A stretch of 60,950 nt of DNA from Bacteroidota bacterium (GTDB lineage: Bacteria > Bacteroidota > Ignavibacteria > Kryptoniales > JAKASW01): the NCBI GenBank assembly GCA_023480735.1, contig JAMCXB010000049.1, positions 1 through 60,950 of the forward strand, in the 5' to 3' direction. A program made the position numbers and the translations under genes. Below, piece after piece: positions 45,745 through 56,117 of the stretch (position 1 is the stretch's first letter; every line of letters begins with the position of its first letter). The notes below the pieces were generated by a model that saw nothing but the letters and a program-made list of their open reading frames with translations, was not told the origin of the DNA and ran no database searches.

Positions 45745-45847
45745 GTGACACCTACACTGGAAAGGCAGCATGATTGAAAGGAGAGTAATTTGTGCTGCGC
45801 GCGAAATCCATCGTAGACTTAATAGCCAAGTGAATAGGAGAGACCAA

Positions 45848-46120
45848 ATGTACTCTATACTGAGATGCTTTGAAGAACGGAAATGGGAAGAAAAGACACG
45901 GCAACAAAGTTGTGTTTCGCCTGTGACCGACCCCAACCAAGTTTGGGAAGATCCGATGGATTTTCTGCAATCGAGCATTCGATTCGGGAATCCTTATTGC
46001 ATGTACAATGATGCCATAATAGGGCACATAGAGCTTTCGATTAAACGAAGTAACAATGCACCAATTAGACATAGCACCTTGTCTGCCGTGTCCAATTTCG
46101 TTTTTCGCCCGGCAAATTAA
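45848..46120 (+). CDS. Unknown 90-residue protein between the peptide cassette and the hybrid kinase
   Basis: Chosen start ATG at 45848, with AGGAGA 6 bases upstream; the frame also extends to an ATG at 45770. The product opens MYSILRCFEERKWEEK, contains three Cys (RCF, QSCVSP and NPYCMY) and is charged and soluble, with no signal peptide or membrane segment. I recognise no family. It follows the terminator of the precursor unit and precedes the hybrid kinase, so it might belong to the kinase unit. Confidence 0.4.
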   Translation: MYSILRCFEERKWEEKTRQQSCVSPVTDPNQVWEDPMDFLQSSIRFGNPYCMYNDAIIGHIELSIKRSNNAPIRHSTLSAVSNFVFRPAN

Positions 46121-46184
46121 TTGTTGTCAGATTCATCGCTTCATCAACAAGAGGAAGCGACTGAAAAAACAGAAGGCAGAATGT

Positions 46185-47468
46185 ATGTGTCATGAAGGAA
46201 AGAAGATATATGTGAAAGAAAATCCGGTCGGGAAGTTCGATCACCCTGATCATCCCCCCTCTGAAGGCAGACCCATGGCGGATGAGACCGGTCAGCGGCA
46301 CTGGGAGGACCAACTCCTCCAGTCACAGAGGCTAGAGGCGTTGGGAACGCTTGTCGGTGGGATCGCTCACGACTTCAACAACATCCTGAACGTTATCACC
46401 GGACATGTATCACTCATGGAAAGATGGCGTGAGAACCCGGAACGGTTCGCGAAGAGTTTCGACGCCGTCAAGAAGGCGACTGACCGCGGCGCCCAAACGG
46501 CCAGACAGCTTCTCACATTTTCGCGGAAAGCTGAAGTCGTAACCGAACATGTCAAAATAGGCGATGTCATAGAAGAACTCACGGACCTTCTCAGGGAAAT
46601 CTTTCCCGAGAAGATCCACTTCAGCATAAAGATCGAGCCGGATATCCCGATAATCCTGGCCGACTCGAACCGGATACATCAAGCCTTGCTCAACCTTTGC
46701 ATGAACGCCCGCGATGCTATGCCGCTCTCCGGGACAATTGCCATCTCTGCAAAGGGTATCGGGCGTGCGGCCCTGAACGGGCGCTTTCGAGGGGCAGAGG
46801 CGGACAGGTACGTACAAGTTGAAGTGTCGGATTCAGGTTCAGGAATAAAGAAGGAAGAGCTAGGTCACATTTTTGAGCCGTTCTTCACTACGAAGAGGAA
46901 CGGGCGAGGCACCGGTTTGGGGCTATCGGTCGTCGATTGGATTATGAAGGCCCACAATGGATTTGTGGACGTTGAAAGCAGAGTCGGTACGGGTACAGTA
47001 TTTTCTCTTTATTTCCCGGTCCTTCCTCAAACGGCAGGGGTGCTGTCGGGAGAAAAGGATAGGGTCGAGTCGCCAAAGGGTGGCGGCGAAGTGATTCTTG
47101 CCATTGAGGATGAGGAACCCCTTCGAGATTTCCTGAAGACAATTCTCGAGGAAAGCGGGTACAGGGTCCTCTTGGCGTCGGATGGAACAGAAGGCCTCCA
47201 GACCTACATGGAACACCTGAACGACATCGCTCTTGTACTTCTTGACATGGGGCTTCCCGAGATGAGCGGCGCGGAGGTTCTTGCGAAACTTGTGTTGTTG
47301 AATCCCCAAGTGAGGGTGATTTCAGCAAGCGGCTATGTTCAACCGGAGGTGAAAGCCGATGCCTTCGAGACCGGAGCGTTGGATTTTCTGCCGAAACCGT
47401 ACCTGGTGGACGAGCTGCTTATGAGGGTTCACCGTGCGCTGCGGGCAGATGCGGAGACAACGACATAA
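46185..47468 (+). CDS. Soluble hybrid histidine kinase with C-terminal receiver
   Basis: 427 residues from the ATG at 46185 (GAAGG upstream); ATGs at 46056 and 46275 are alternatives. Only ~45 residues precede the kinase core, so no sensor domain is visible. HisKA has QSQRLEALGTLVGGIAHDFNNILNV, with the phosphoacceptor His. HATPase has NRIHQALLNLCMNARDAM, VEVSDSGSGIKKEELGHIFE and FFTTKRNGRGTGLGLSVVD. The receiver (~305-425) has EVILAIEDEEPLRDF and the phosphoacceptor Asp in LVLLDMGLPEMSG. Kinases of this build usually have PAS domains in front; here they are missing. It may relay signals linked to the neighbouring sigma-54 circuit, but the orphan activator there has no receiver to accept phosphate. 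Confidence 0.88.
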   Translation: MCHEGKKIYVKENPVGKFDHPDHPPSEGRPMADETGQRHWEDQLLQSQRLEALGTLVGGIAHDFNNILNVITGHVSLMERWRENPERFAKSFDAVKKATDRGAQTARQLLTFSRKAEVVTEHVKIGDVIEELTDLLREIFPEKIHFSIKIEPDIPIILADSNRIHQALLNLCMNARDAMPLSGTIAISAKGIGRAALNGRFRGAEADRYVQVEVSDSGSGIKKEELGHIFEPFFTTKRNGRGTGLGLSVVDWIMKAHNGFVDVESRVGTGTVFSLYFPVLPQTAGVLSGEKDRVESPKGGGEVILAIEDEEPLRDFLKTILEESGYRVLLASDGTEGLQTYMEHLNDIALVLLDMGLPEMSGAEVLAKLVLLNPQVRVISASGYVQPEVKADAFETGALDFLPKPYLVDELLMRVHRALRADAETTT

Positions 47469-47799
47469 TATAAGTAGACAATAAAGACAGTCGCCTCTGA
47501 GCGAACGACGGTTCCAGGCATAAGCTTGTCCGCCTAGGTCCAGAACGTTATTTACTCTTTGAGAGTATTCACCGTCAGTGAGATTCCTTCCGGCTTGCAC
47601 GGGATGGATACGCCATGGTTACGGCTGAAACGCCCCGAGGGATTCCCCCTGGAACATTTCCACGTGATAAGCCCCTCCCTAACCAGTATAGAAAACTTAC
47701 CAGCCGTTATGTTAGTGCAGCCCGTAAATGAAAGTGGGCCGCAAGGCCCACTTTCATTTGATTCGATCTCTACCGAATCTCTATCTTAAAGTGTTACGC
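47469..47799. other. Gap between convergent kinase and BON genes
   Basis: 331 bases without a supported gene, ending in the strong hairpin at 47726-47759. Short frames here lack ribosome binding sites. Confidence 0.4.
47726..47759. terminator. Bidirectional terminator, perfect 15-bp stem with GCAA loop
   Basis: AAATGAAAGTGGGCC and GGCCCACTTTCATTT pair perfectly around a GCAA tetraloop. It lies between the convergent hybrid kinase and BON genes, with A/T-rich stem ends that suit both directions. Confidence 0.75.
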
Positions 47800-48561
47800 T
47801 TAGTCAGGTGACACTTGCAGGTTGTCGACTACCATCGGAGCATCAGTGCGGAACCTCATGAGATCCGCGAGGTATCCTCTCTCGCCGGAAGTATTGACTT
47901 TCCCCTCAAGAATCAAACTGGCGCCGTTTACGATAACGTGAATCGGCGGGTTCATTTCTAACGCGTAATCCTGGTAGAATGGATCACTATAAATAAGCTG
48001 GTAGGCTCTGTATTTCAGGAAATCCGAACCGATTGCCGTCTTCAGATCGTTTACAACCTTCCGGACCCCTATCACCCGCTCTGCCTGGGCCTGATATTGA
48101 CGGACATACCATGGAGCATTAACCCAGCCGCGAAGCGTGACCACGCCATTTTTCGCGTGAGCGGTAACCCAGTCGAAGACTGTATAGAAATCGTGCGTCT
48201 CGATTCTGTGCATCACATCTCTGACTATTACACTATCGGATCTCTGAGACACTAAAGCAGTCAACTCGTTTACTATTGTATAATTGTTTTCTACGTTCTT
48301 CGCGTCCTTCCCGGCCAACGTTACGTCATAGAGAGTTGAAACCGTGCCGGTCAGGGTTATCTTCGCGTTCGAGACCGCAACATGTATGTTATGGTCCGTC
48401 ATGAGACCGTCTTTTGTCAGCTTATACTCTACGTAAATCTTAACCGTGTGATCGGACTTCTTCGGGCTCTGTGCAAAGGCGGGTAATGAGCAGCTCATCA
48501 ATATGATCGCGCCTAGCGTTGAAAGGGCAATCATCAGGGATTTTAATCGGATGGTATTCAT
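47800..48561 (-). CDS. Exported protein with three BON domains
   Basis: 253 residues from the ATG at 48561 (AGGAG 7 bases upstream). The signal segment is LMIALSTLGAIILMSCSLPAFAQ. The MSC tract inside it could be read as a lipobox, but the AFAQ cleavage site fits better. Three BON-like repeats follow: ~40-110 (GLMTDHNIHVAVSNAKITLTG), ~125-185 (DWVTAHAKNGVVTLRGWVNA, then VIGVRKVVNDL) and ~190-253 (NPPIHVIVNGASLILEGKVN). BON domains bind phospholipid or act as periplasmic scaffold modules and are frequent in envelope stress proteins. No operon partner. Confidence 0.85.
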   Translation of the reverse strand: MNTIRLKSLMIALSTLGAIILMSCSLPAFAQSPKKSDHTVKIYVEYKLTKDGLMTDHNIHVAVSNAKITLTGTVSTLYDVTLAGKDAKNVENNYTIVNELTALVSQRSDSVIVRDVMHRIETHDFYTVFDWVTAHAKNGVVTLRGWVNAPWYVRQYQAQAERVIGVRKVVNDLKTAIGSDFLKYRAYQLIYSDPFYQDYALEMNPPIHVIVNGASLILEGKVNTSGERGYLADLMRFRTDAPMVVDNLQVSPD

Positions 48562-48752
48562 GGCATTTCTCCTTTTTTGTCGCCGCCACAATCGCATTGG
48601 TTGTCAACTCCTCCGCTCTCCCTCAGTGGTGCGACTATATATGTAGACACAAAGAGAGTCGAATAAGTTTACTCCCGATTTTTGGGCATCCCTCCGTTTC
48701 GCGCAAATATGAGGAAAATTGATTCCATGAAAAAGATTTAATGATAATCATA

Positions 48753-51700
48753 TTAGAAGAAGGCCCTTACTTCCGCGGTCATCGTATTGATGGGAGAACC
48801 ACCTGCCTGACTCCGTCCGCTGTAATTTGCATTCGCCTGTATAAAAGAATTTATCCGGTAATCAAAACCGACCTGCCAAATGTAAGTCTGCCCGGGCAAG
48901 AATCCCTGTGTCAACTCAAACGGCAGATAGACATCCGGCTTCTCGTTAGTAATCAGTATCTCGTCCCGTTCAAGCTGAAGTGTCAAACGACCTCTCGTCA
49001 GGATCGAATAAGCAACTCTCAGCACCTCCATGTTCATCGAATTGGTAAGGCCGGACCGGGAAGCATCCACCGCTTTCGAGATTTCTATCTTGAACGAAGA
49101 CTCCACGTTCATGTTGGGGCGGTAAGAGAGCTCCGATGCGACGCTGTTTCCGCTGATCTGGTGTGCACGGTCGGTATATGTCGTGAAGACATCGTTATCG
49201 TTCAATGAAAAATCGAGCTCCTCATAGAAGACATCTGAGAGTTTAGCCCTGAGCCTCATGCTCTGCTCGCGCGTATAACCCCGCTCCGTTGCTATCGAAT
49301 ACTGGTTCAGCGATTTGTTCTGCAGATACCTCAACCTGAGAGAAAAGTCACGGTTGTTCTGCAGGACATAGAAGTCCTGCTGGAACACCTGGTTACCGCT
49401 TATGGTCAGGCTGTCATTAAGAAATTTTGATAGATGAAGGAGATATATGTCGCTGACATTGGTTGTCTGGTTGTTCTCGGCGATTTGCCAGAAGGTGACA
49501 GACGAAAGTGAGCGCAGGATTGTATTTACAATGGCCCCGTTTTTCTCCATGAATTTCTCTGGAGTGACTGCAATCCTGAAGTTTGTCTTCAGGTCGATGA
49601 CGGGATAGAGTGTCGTAGTCGGCCTGGTCAGCAGGATGTAGTCGCCATTGAAATTGACCTGCTGGAAGTCGAGCGGATTCGTAATGTCGACCTGTCCGTT
49701 GTGGTTTCCATCGATCCAGACGTATTGACCCTGTCCCGGCTGCACCTTCCAGAAAATTTGTTCGAGCCTGGCGGCGCGCTCGGTATTGACCTGATAGAAC
49801 AAGTTTGCCTGCAGTCCGCGATTCAGAGGAGTGTAGTTGGCCTCCCACTTGGATAGAAACGATTCGTTGTCCGAATTGCCGAGCAACTTGAAACTGTCGG
49901 TGTAAGACTTCTTCCTGTACGTTAATGTTAAATTGGAAGAGAAGTTGCTCATCTGGTTCAGCCTCATCGTGAGCTGTTCCGTCAAAGAATTGGACGATGG
50001 CAGAAGTTCGCCGTTGATAATACCGCTTTCATTCCTGACATAAACCTGTGCCGAAACATCCACGTTGTAGATTTCCGCAAGCGCGATGGTCGGTCCGTAT
50101 TCGAGGTAACGATATGAATTCGCCCAAAGAGAATCCGTCCCCGTCGTTGCCAAACGACGGTCCTCCGATTCCAATCGAAACCCGGGCATGAGCTTCCAGA
50201 CCGTGAATTGGATCGTACCGCTCTGTCTGAACCAGCTGCCGGCGTTTGAAAACTCGTTGTCCCTGCTGTCTACGAGAGTCGCCTGGTAGCTCAGAGAAGG
50301 GATCCAGCCGGGTTGACCCTGCACACCCGGATTGCCTCCAAACGAGATAGCCCCTGAGTATCTTCCGGAGCTGAAGCCGGAACCGCGGGTGATTCTTCCG
50401 ACATCTCCGCCAATCGTCAGGCGGGCCCGCTTAATTGCCGGCGTAAAATCCAAATGCGCCTGGTTCAGAAGTTCATCCGCCGCAATCAGAGTGTCTATCC
50501 CCCATTCCCTGTTAAACTCAACGTCATTGATCCTGTCCATGGGATCAAAATTGGCGTTCTCGTAGCGGGTCATCTCTGTAAACTTCAGCGCACCGATATC
50601 CATGTCACCGACCTTCAGGTTTTTCGGAGAGAAGTCAAATCCGAACTTGGCCGCGTAGCCGCTCGATGAGACGCCGGGAAGCGAAGAGAGTGTGTTAGCA
50701 TTGAAACTGCTTGCGGCATATTCGAGAGTCGCCGAGCCGTCGCGGCTGAACTGGTATTTTGTGTTCACATCCGCAAGCTGGTGAAACTGCGGCATCGGGA
50801 GTATCACGATCGGTGCATAGTCCCCCTGATTTATCCCGACGAAATTATACTGACCGAATCCAACGGACTGGTAGTCACCCTTTCCGCTGCCGACTTCGGA
50901 GAAGGCGACATTGTAGACGGCATTCACCAGATTCGTTGTGTCCGTCGGCTGCACAAACCTGTATATGTAATACGGTTTCCCGTTGACCATCAGGGAGTCG
51001 AGCCGGTATTGCCCCTTGCCGATTCCCGTGATTGAATCGCGTCCGACATACGTCACGCCGCTCCTTGAAGCCGCGAGCCTGTTATTCCCTGCTCTTGCCA
51101 GAAGAGCTTTGTCAGAGTCGGCCAACGTGACACCGAGTGAGCTGTTCGGATCGTCGCCGGTCTGGAAATAAGAGACGCCCACTTCAATTTTGTTGTTTGC
51201 CAGTTTTGTCTTCGCCGCGCCCCCGGCAAACGTTCGCTGGAATTGTCCGTCGGAGTACTCGAAGTCGACGAAGATCCTGCTCAGGTTCGTGATCAGGTGT
51301 TTAGGAGTGAATGTGATTTGAGCGTTTGAATAGTCGATAACATAGTCGTTCGTTTCGCCGCGAACCATCTTCACGCCGTCTAAGTACACGTGCTCGGTGC
51401 CGGCAACGACAATGATGTTCGGGCTCCCGTCGTCTCCGACAAGCTGGTAAGGTCCTTGGCTGCCGTCGATGGGCGTGATCTGCTGGGTTCGAAATTTTCC
51501 CCTGCTCACGGCGCCGCTAATCATAACCGAAGTCCGGCCGTAGTTTGCCGTTCCCATCCCTCCCTGAAGTCTTCGGTTTACGACTCCGAATTCGGTCCCC
51601 GTTTCGGTTAGGTCGAAATCTCCGAGAGTGCCGACGATATGCGGAGATTTTATGGTGACAAACACTTTGTCAAATTCCTGGAGGGTCCTCGTGTTTCCTT

Positions 51701-52331
51701 CAGGTTGAATCGGGCTCGACTCGTCGGTCAGCGCCGCGGTTACCTCGACGTCATTCGTCAATTTCCCCGAGAGTTGCATGCGAAAACCGGAATTCAGTGT
51801 AAGGTCCTGATTCGATCCGATAGTAAATCCGCGCACTATGCTTCCGCTCTTCTGGATATTGCTGCCGAATAGTTCGGCCGGGGTGAGCGGGGCACTCTGC
51901 TCGATCATCACAACTTTCTTCTTGAACGAAGTATCATACTTCGCTATGACGATATGGTTCGTGAATTCAGTCTGCATGGTAAAGGGGAACCTCGCATAGC
52001 TCACCATGATGATATAGACCGAATCTTTCCTGCTTTCGAAGAACGCTCCCCCCGGTTCGAACTTCACGGTCCCTCTCGTATAATTGATCTCGTAATCCAC
52101 GCCGCGTTTCAACACGACGGAATCACATACTGCATGTTCGGAGTTTTGAACTATGAAATTATTGGGAAGCTGGACCAATGTGTCCGCCGATACGATGCGA
52201 ACGACGATTGAATCTACTGCGCGGAACCGCTCTGAGGATGTCGCCTGCCCGAAACACCGGGCAGGCGACAAAATTTCACTTGACGCGGCGATGAGTATTG
52301 AAATGGATAGGAGACACTTCGCATAAGACAT
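48753..52331 (-). CDS. Large SprA-like outer membrane/surface protein
   Basis: 1192 residues with a signal peptide near the start (CLLSISILIAASSEI). The sequence is rich in alternating hydrophobic strands, Asn, Gly and aromatic residues, as in a big barrel. ALTDESSPIQPEGNTRTLQEFDKVF and the following VFVTIKSPHIVGTLGDFDL recall the SprA family, the T9SS translocation channel, but SprA is usually twice as long. I therefore treat this as a SprA-related protein of uncertain role, not as the channel itself. No sorting tail is seen. tpiA lies immediately upstream on the same strand. Confidence 0.6.
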   Translation of the reverse strand: MSYAKCLLSISILIAASSEILSPARCFGQATSSERFRAVDSIVVRIVSADTLVQLPNNFIVQNSEHAVCDSVVLKRGVDYEINYTRGTVKFEPGGAFFESRKDSVYIIMVSYARFPFTMQTEFTNHIVIAKYDTSFKKKVVMIEQSAPLTPAELFGSNIQKSGSIVRGFTIGSNQDLTLNSGFRMQLSGKLTNDVEVTAALTDESSPIQPEGNTRTLQEFDKVFVTIKSPHIVGTLGDFDLTETGTEFGVVNRRLQGGMGTANYGRTSVMISGAVSRGKFRTQQITPIDGSQGPYQLVGDDGSPNIIVVAGTEHVYLDGVKMVRGETNDYVIDYSNAQITFTPKHLITNLSRIFVDFEYSDGQFQRTFAGGAAKTKLANNKIEVGVSYFQTGDDPNSSLGVTLADSDKALLARAGNNRLAASRSGVTYVGRDSITGIGKGQYRLDSLMVNGKPYYIYRFVQPTDTTNLVNAVYNVAFSEVGSGKGDYQSVGFGQYNFVGINQGDYAPIVILPMPQFHQLADVNTKYQFSRDGSATLEYAASSFNANTLSSLPGVSSSGYAAKFGFDFSPKNLKVGDMDIGALKFTEMTRYENANFDPMDRINDVEFNREWGIDTLIAADELLNQAHLDFTPAIKRARLTIGGDVGRITRGSGFSSGRYSGAISFGGNPGVQGQPGWIPSLSYQATLVDSRDNEFSNAGSWFRQSGTIQFTVWKLMPGFRLESEDRRLATTGTDSLWANSYRYLEYGPTIALAEIYNVDVSAQVYVRNESGIINGELLPSSNSLTEQLTMRLNQMSNFSSNLTLTYRKKSYTDSFKLLGNSDNESFLSKWEANYTPLNRGLQANLFYQVNTERAARLEQIFWKVQPGQGQYVWIDGNHNGQVDITNPLDFQQVNFNGDYILLTRPTTTLYPVIDLKTNFRIAVTPEKFMEKNGAIVNTILRSLSSVTFWQIAENNQTTNVSDIYLLHLSKFLNDSLTISGNQVFQQDFYVLQNNRDFSLRLRYLQNKSLNQYSIATERGYTREQSMRLRAKLSDVFYEELDFSLNDNDVFTTYTDRAHQISGNSVASELSYRPNMNVESSFKIEISKAVDASRSGLTNSMNMEVLRVAYSILTRGRLTLQLERDEILITNEKPDVYLPFELTQGFLPGQTYIWQVGFDYRINSFIQANANYSGRSQAGGSPINTMTAEVRAFF

Positions 52332-52355
52332 TGTGGCAAAGGTGCAGCCGTCACC

Positions 52356-53129
52356 TCATGCTGTTTTGCCAAATGGGCAGCTCTTCACGATCTTCGCGAA
52401 CGAGTCCGCAAGGAGGCTCGCCCCGCCGACAAGGGCACCGTCGACATCAGGCTGCGAGAGAAGCTGTGATGCATTGTCCGGCTTCACACTTCCCCCGTAT
52501 TGAATTGTCAATGCCGATGCAACGTCCTTGTTGAACAGTTTGGCCACAACGGACCTGATGAATGCATGTGCGTCCTCGGCCTGCTGGGGAGTTGCGTTCC
52601 TGCCCGTACCGATTGCCCATATTGGCTCGTAGGCTATGACAAGCGTCGCCATCTGCTGTTCGGTCAAGCCATCGAGGGCGGCCCTCACCTGACGATCAAG
52701 GACCTTCTCAGTAACTCCACCGTCACGCTCATTCAGGCTCTCGCCGACGCACAGGATTACCTTCAAATCGGAACTCAGCGCCTTCTTCACCTTCTTCGCG
52801 ACAATCTCATCTGTCTCGCCGAAAAACTGTCTGCGTTCGGAGTGTCCGACTATGACGTAGTGGACACCGAGTGATTTCAGCATTCTTGCCGATATTTCAC
52901 CCGTGTAAGCCCCGTCGTTCTCGTAGTGCAAGTTCTGCGCGCCTAGCTCTATCGGGCTCCCCTGCAAAAGCCTCGCTGCGGTCTGTAGCGAAATGAATGG
53001 CGGACAAATAACCACTTCCGCTGGACAGTCGTAACTCTGCATTTCTTTTTGAAACGATGTAATGAATTCGGAAGCTTCATTTACATCCTTGTTCATCTTC
53101 CAGTTTGCAGCGATAATTTTCTTTCTCAT
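52356..53129 (-). CDS. tpiA: Triosephosphate isomerase
   Basis: Interconverts dihydroxyacetone phosphate and glyceraldehyde 3-phosphate in glycolysis. 257 residues, normal length. Active-site pieces are AANWKMNK (Lys), YVIVGHSERRQFFGE (His), VIAYEPIWAIGTGRNATPQQ (Glu and the flexible loop) and IQYGGSVKPDNASQLLSQPD with GALVGGASL (phosphate binding). The gene stands between the SprA-like gene and gatB. Confidence 0.97.
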   Translation of the reverse strand: MRKKIIAANWKMNKDVNEASEFITSFQKEMQSYDCPAEVVICPPFISLQTAARLLQGSPIELGAQNLHYENDGAYTGEISARMLKSLGVHYVIVGHSERRQFFGETDEIVAKKVKKALSSDLKVILCVGESLNERDGGVTEKVLDRQVRAALDGLTEQQMATLVIAYEPIWAIGTGRNATPQQAEDAHAFIRSVVAKLFNKDVASALTIQYGGSVKPDNASQLLSQPDVDGALVGGASLLADSFAKIVKSCPFGKTA

Positions 53130-53418
53130 ATGCCCTCACGTTTAGGAGAATATTCTCGGTTTTCAAGTGGAAACCCACTCAAGTGAAGATTATACTCTAA
53201 ATTCTAAACACGAAACTCCAAACAAATTCCAATTTTCTAAATCCCTGGGTGGTTCTGCGGATTAATTTTGGAAATTCAAGCAAGTATGTAAGACCGAAAT
53301 CTTGCTTTCGTAGATTTTCATGATTTATGCTTGTCTAGAATTTCGCATTTAGAGTTTAGAATTTGTCCCGCGTTGAATCCCGACACCTTTAAGTTACAAC
53401 TGTACAAGCCGGACAACA

Positions 53419-54882
53419 TTAGTTTCTCAGTCTCTCCAACTTCTGTTTCAGCAGGTCGTTCAGCATTTTCGGGTTTGCTTTTCCCCGGGTCTTCTTCATG
53501 ACTTCGCCTACAAAGAAACCGAAAAGCTTGTCCTTCCCTCCGATGTAACGCTGAACTTCGCCAGGATTCGACTGCAGGACTTCTTCGACGACTTTTTCGA
53601 TGGCAGATTCATCGGAAACCTGACGAAGGCCTTTCTTCTCCACGATTGCATCGGGATTCTGTCCCGACTGCAGCATCTCTTCGAAGACTTCCTTCGCAAT
53701 CTTCGTCGAGATCGTTCCTTCATTTATAAGATCGATCATCCTCGAAAGGTTCTGTGGCGAAATTGAAAAGTCCTTTATCTTGATAGATTTGTCGTTAACA
53801 ACGCGAAGCACGTCGGTCATAACGTAGTTGCTCGCCTGTTTGTACGCATCTTTCGACTTCTGCTTCAGGTTCGTCACCACATTTTCGTAATAGTCCGCGA
53901 CTTCCTTCTCGCCGGTCAGTATCTCCGAATCATACTTCGGAAGCGAGAACTCCTGCATGTACCTGTCGCGTCGCTCCCTGGGAAGTTCAGGCAAGGCCGA
54001 CTTGATCTTATCGATCCACGGCTCATCCACGATTACCGGAACGAGATCGGGATCCGGGAAATACCTGTAATCATTTGCCTCTTCCTTGGACCGCATCGAC
54101 TTGACGGTATTTGTGTCCGCATTGTAGAGAAGAGTTTCCTGAGGGATGCTCCCGCCGTGTTCAAGTATTGCGTATTGCCTCTCGATCTCGACGTTGAGCG
54201 CACGCTCGACGTTGCGGAACGAGTTGAGGTTCTTGATCTCGGCTTTCGTACCGAGTTTCTCTGCGCCGCGGAGTCTCAGGGAGACGTTGGCGTCGCATCG
54301 AAGCGAGCCCTCTTCCATGTTGCCGTCGCAGATTCCGAGATAAGTAACGGTCTGCTTGATTTGCTGAAGATAGAGATAGGCTTCCTCGGCAGTACGAATA
54401 TCAGGCTTGCTCACGATCTCGAGAAGCGGAACACCGCACCTGTTCAGATCCACCAGCGTGTCGACGTCCTGGTCGTGTATCGACTTCCCGGCGTCTTCCT
54501 CCATGTGGATTCTGACAAGACCGATCCTGGTTTTCGTGCCGTCGGATTCTTCAATCTCAACGTAGCCTTCCGAACAGATCGGTTCCTCGAACTGCGAAAT
54601 CTGGTATCCCTTGGGAAGATCGGGATAGAAATAATTCTTGCGGGCAAAGATGGAGTACGGCGCTATGTTGCAGTGAGTGGCAAGTCCCATCTTGATTGCA
54701 AACTCGACAAGCCGTCCGTTAAGCACCGGGAGTACGCCGGGCATTCCGAGGCAAACGGGACAAACATTCGAGTTGGGAGGATTTCCAAACTTCGTCGAAC
54801 ACCCGCAAAACGTCTTAGTCTCAGTCAGCATCTGGGCATGAACTTCAAGACCGATTACAGCTTCGTATTTATTCCAATCCAT
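53419..54882 (-). CDS. gatB: Aspartyl/glutamyl-tRNA(Asn/Gln) amidotransferase subunit B
   Basis: Part of the GatCAB complex, which converts misacylated Glu-tRNA(Gln) and Asp-tRNA(Asn) to the amide form. 487 residues, normal length. Family marks are [41 protein letters not shown] (zinc cysteines), [18 protein letters not shown], and the tail domain ending [14 protein letters not shown]. gatA and gatC are not in the window. Confidence 0.97.
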   Translation of the reverse strand: MDWNKYEAVIGLEVHAQMLTETKTFCGCSTKFGNPPNSNVCPVCLGMPGVLPVLNGRLVEFAIKMGLATHCNIAPYSIFARKNYFYPDLPKGYQISQFEEPICSEGYVEIEESDGTKTRIGLVRIHMEEDAGKSIHDQDVDTLVDLNRCGVPLLEIVSKPDIRTAEEAYLYLQQIKQTVTYLGICDGNMEEGSLRCDANVSLRLRGAEKLGTKAEIKNLNSFRNVERALNVEIERQYAILEHGGSIPQETLLYNADTNTVKSMRSKEEANDYRYFPDPDLVPVIVDEPWIDKIKSALPELPRERRDRYMQEFSLPKYDSEILTGEKEVADYYENVVTNLKQKSKDAYKQASNYVMTDVLRVVNDKSIKIKDFSISPQNLSRMIDLINEGTISTKIAKEVFEEMLQSGQNPDAIVEKKGLRQVSDESAIEKVVEEVLQSNPGEVQRYIGGKDKLFGFFVGEVMKKTRGKANPKMLNDLLKQKLERLRN

Positions 54883-54885
54883 AGG

Positions 54886-54940
54886 AGCTACCAGCCATCA
54901 GCAATTAGCTGACAGCCAAGCGCTGACCGCTGATTGCTGC
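54886..54940. repeat. Low-complexity spacer repeat between sucC and gatB
   Basis: The gap is built from short permutations such as AGCTACCAGCC, CAGCAATTAGCTGAC, AGCCAAGCGCTGACC and GCTGATTGCTGC. Repeats of this kind are widespread in intergenic DNA of related environmental genomes. No function apparent. Confidence 0.4.
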
Positions 54941-54953
54941 ATTCTTTCTTAGT

Positions 54954-56117
54954 TTAATTCCTTAGTGCCGCTACTACTTTCTCCGCAGCGTCTTTCAAAC
55001 CATTTGCGACTGCGAAGTCGAGACCGGATTGCCGCAGGAGTTCCGCACCTTCCTTTGCGTTCGTCCCTTCGAGCCTGACGACGACGGGCAGGTTAACGGA
55101 GACGCGCTTGGCCGCTTCGATAACACCCTGCGCAACGCGGTCACAACGAACGATTCCGCCAAATATGTTAATGAGTATTGCCCTCACGTTCGGGTCAGAC
55201 AAAATAATCTTGAAGCCGCTGGATACCGTATCGACATTGGCGCCGCCGCCGACATCGAGGAAATTCGCAGGCTCGCCGCCCGTCAGCTTGATGATGTCCA
55301 TCGTCGCCATCGCAAGACCTGCGCCGTTGACCATGCAGCCGACATTGCCGTCAAGCTTGATATAATTCAAGTGCGATTTCGACGCCTCGACTTCCAGAGG
55401 GGATTCTTCGTCCAGGTCTCTCAGCTCGACAATTTCCGGATGTCGGTAAAGCGAATTGTCGTCAAAATTCATCTTGGCATCGAGAGCCATCACGGCGCCT
55501 TCCTTCGTCAGAACGAGAGGATTGATCTCGGCGAGACTCGCGTCCGATGCTTCGTATGCCTTATAGAGTGCCGTCAGAAACTTCACGCCGTTTTTGAATG
55601 CATCTCCCTCTAGTCCAAGGCCGAAGGCAAGCTCCTTTGCCTGGAAAGGCATCAGACCAAGACCCGGATCGACTGTCACTTTCAATATCTTCTCGGGTGA
55701 TTCCGCCGCAACTTTCTCTATTTCAACTCCGCCTTCTGTAGACACCATGAAGACGTTCTTCGACGCCGACCTGTCGAGGACTATACCTGCGTAAAGCTCT
55801 TTCGCAATATTAATTCCCTGCTCGATCAAAAGACGCTTCACCGCTTTCCCTTCGGGATCGGTCTGATGAGTAACAAGTGTCATCCCAAGCATCTGTGACG
55901 CGAGCCGCCTGACTTCATCGATGCTTTTTGCGAGCTTTACACCGCCGCCCTTTCCGCGACCGCCCGCATGAATCTGTGCTTTTACCACCCATCCGTCTCC
56001 GCCTATTTCCGTTGCTGCGTTTACAGCCTCATCGACGCTGAACGCGACCTTCCCGTTTGGCGTGGCTACATTGAATTTCCTTAGAATCTCTTTGGCTTGA
56101 TATTCGTGAATTTTCAT
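54954..56117 (-). CDS. sucC: Succinyl-CoA ligase (ADP-forming) beta subunit
   Basis: 387 residues from [17 protein letters not shown], the standard start; the frame stays open to 56411 but the extra residues are translated from regulatory DNA of the divergent locus. Family marks are [21 protein letters not shown] (ATP grasp), [56 protein letters not shown] and [17 protein letters not shown]. It works in the citric acid cycle with sucD, which is not in the window. Confidence 0.96.
   Translation of the reverse strand: MKIHEYQAKEILRKFNVATPNGKVAFSVDEAVNAATEIGGDGWVVKAQIHAGGRGKGGGVKLAKSIDEVRRLASQMLGMTLVTHQTDPEGKAVKRLLIEQGINIAKELYAGIVLDRSASKNVFMVSTEGGVEIEKVAAESPEKILKVTVDPGLGLMPFQAKELAFGLGLEGDAFKNGVKFLTALYKAYEASDASLAEINPLVLTKEGAVMALDAKMNFDDNSLYRHPEIVELRDLDEESPLEVEASKSHLNYIKLDGNVGCMVNGAGLAMATMDIIKLTGGEPANFLDVGGGANVDTVSSGFKIILSDPNVRAILINIFGGIVRCDRVAQGVIEAAKRVSVNLPVVVRLEGTNAKEGAELLRQSGLDFAVANGLKDAAEKVVAALRN

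Noticed and set aside
45525-45773. An 82-codon frame overlapping the end of the precursor gene and its hairpin
   Set aside because: It starts at a GTG inside the precursor gene, reads through the 13-bp hairpin and the terminator, and has no ribosome binding site. The 35-codon frame explains the region better.
53170-53370. Inverted A/T-rich stretches (AAATTCTAAAC and GTTTAGAATTT) between gatB and tpiA, suspected as an element
   Set aside because: The sequence is low-complexity spacer of the type seen in other gaps, and I found no flanking duplications or defined ends.
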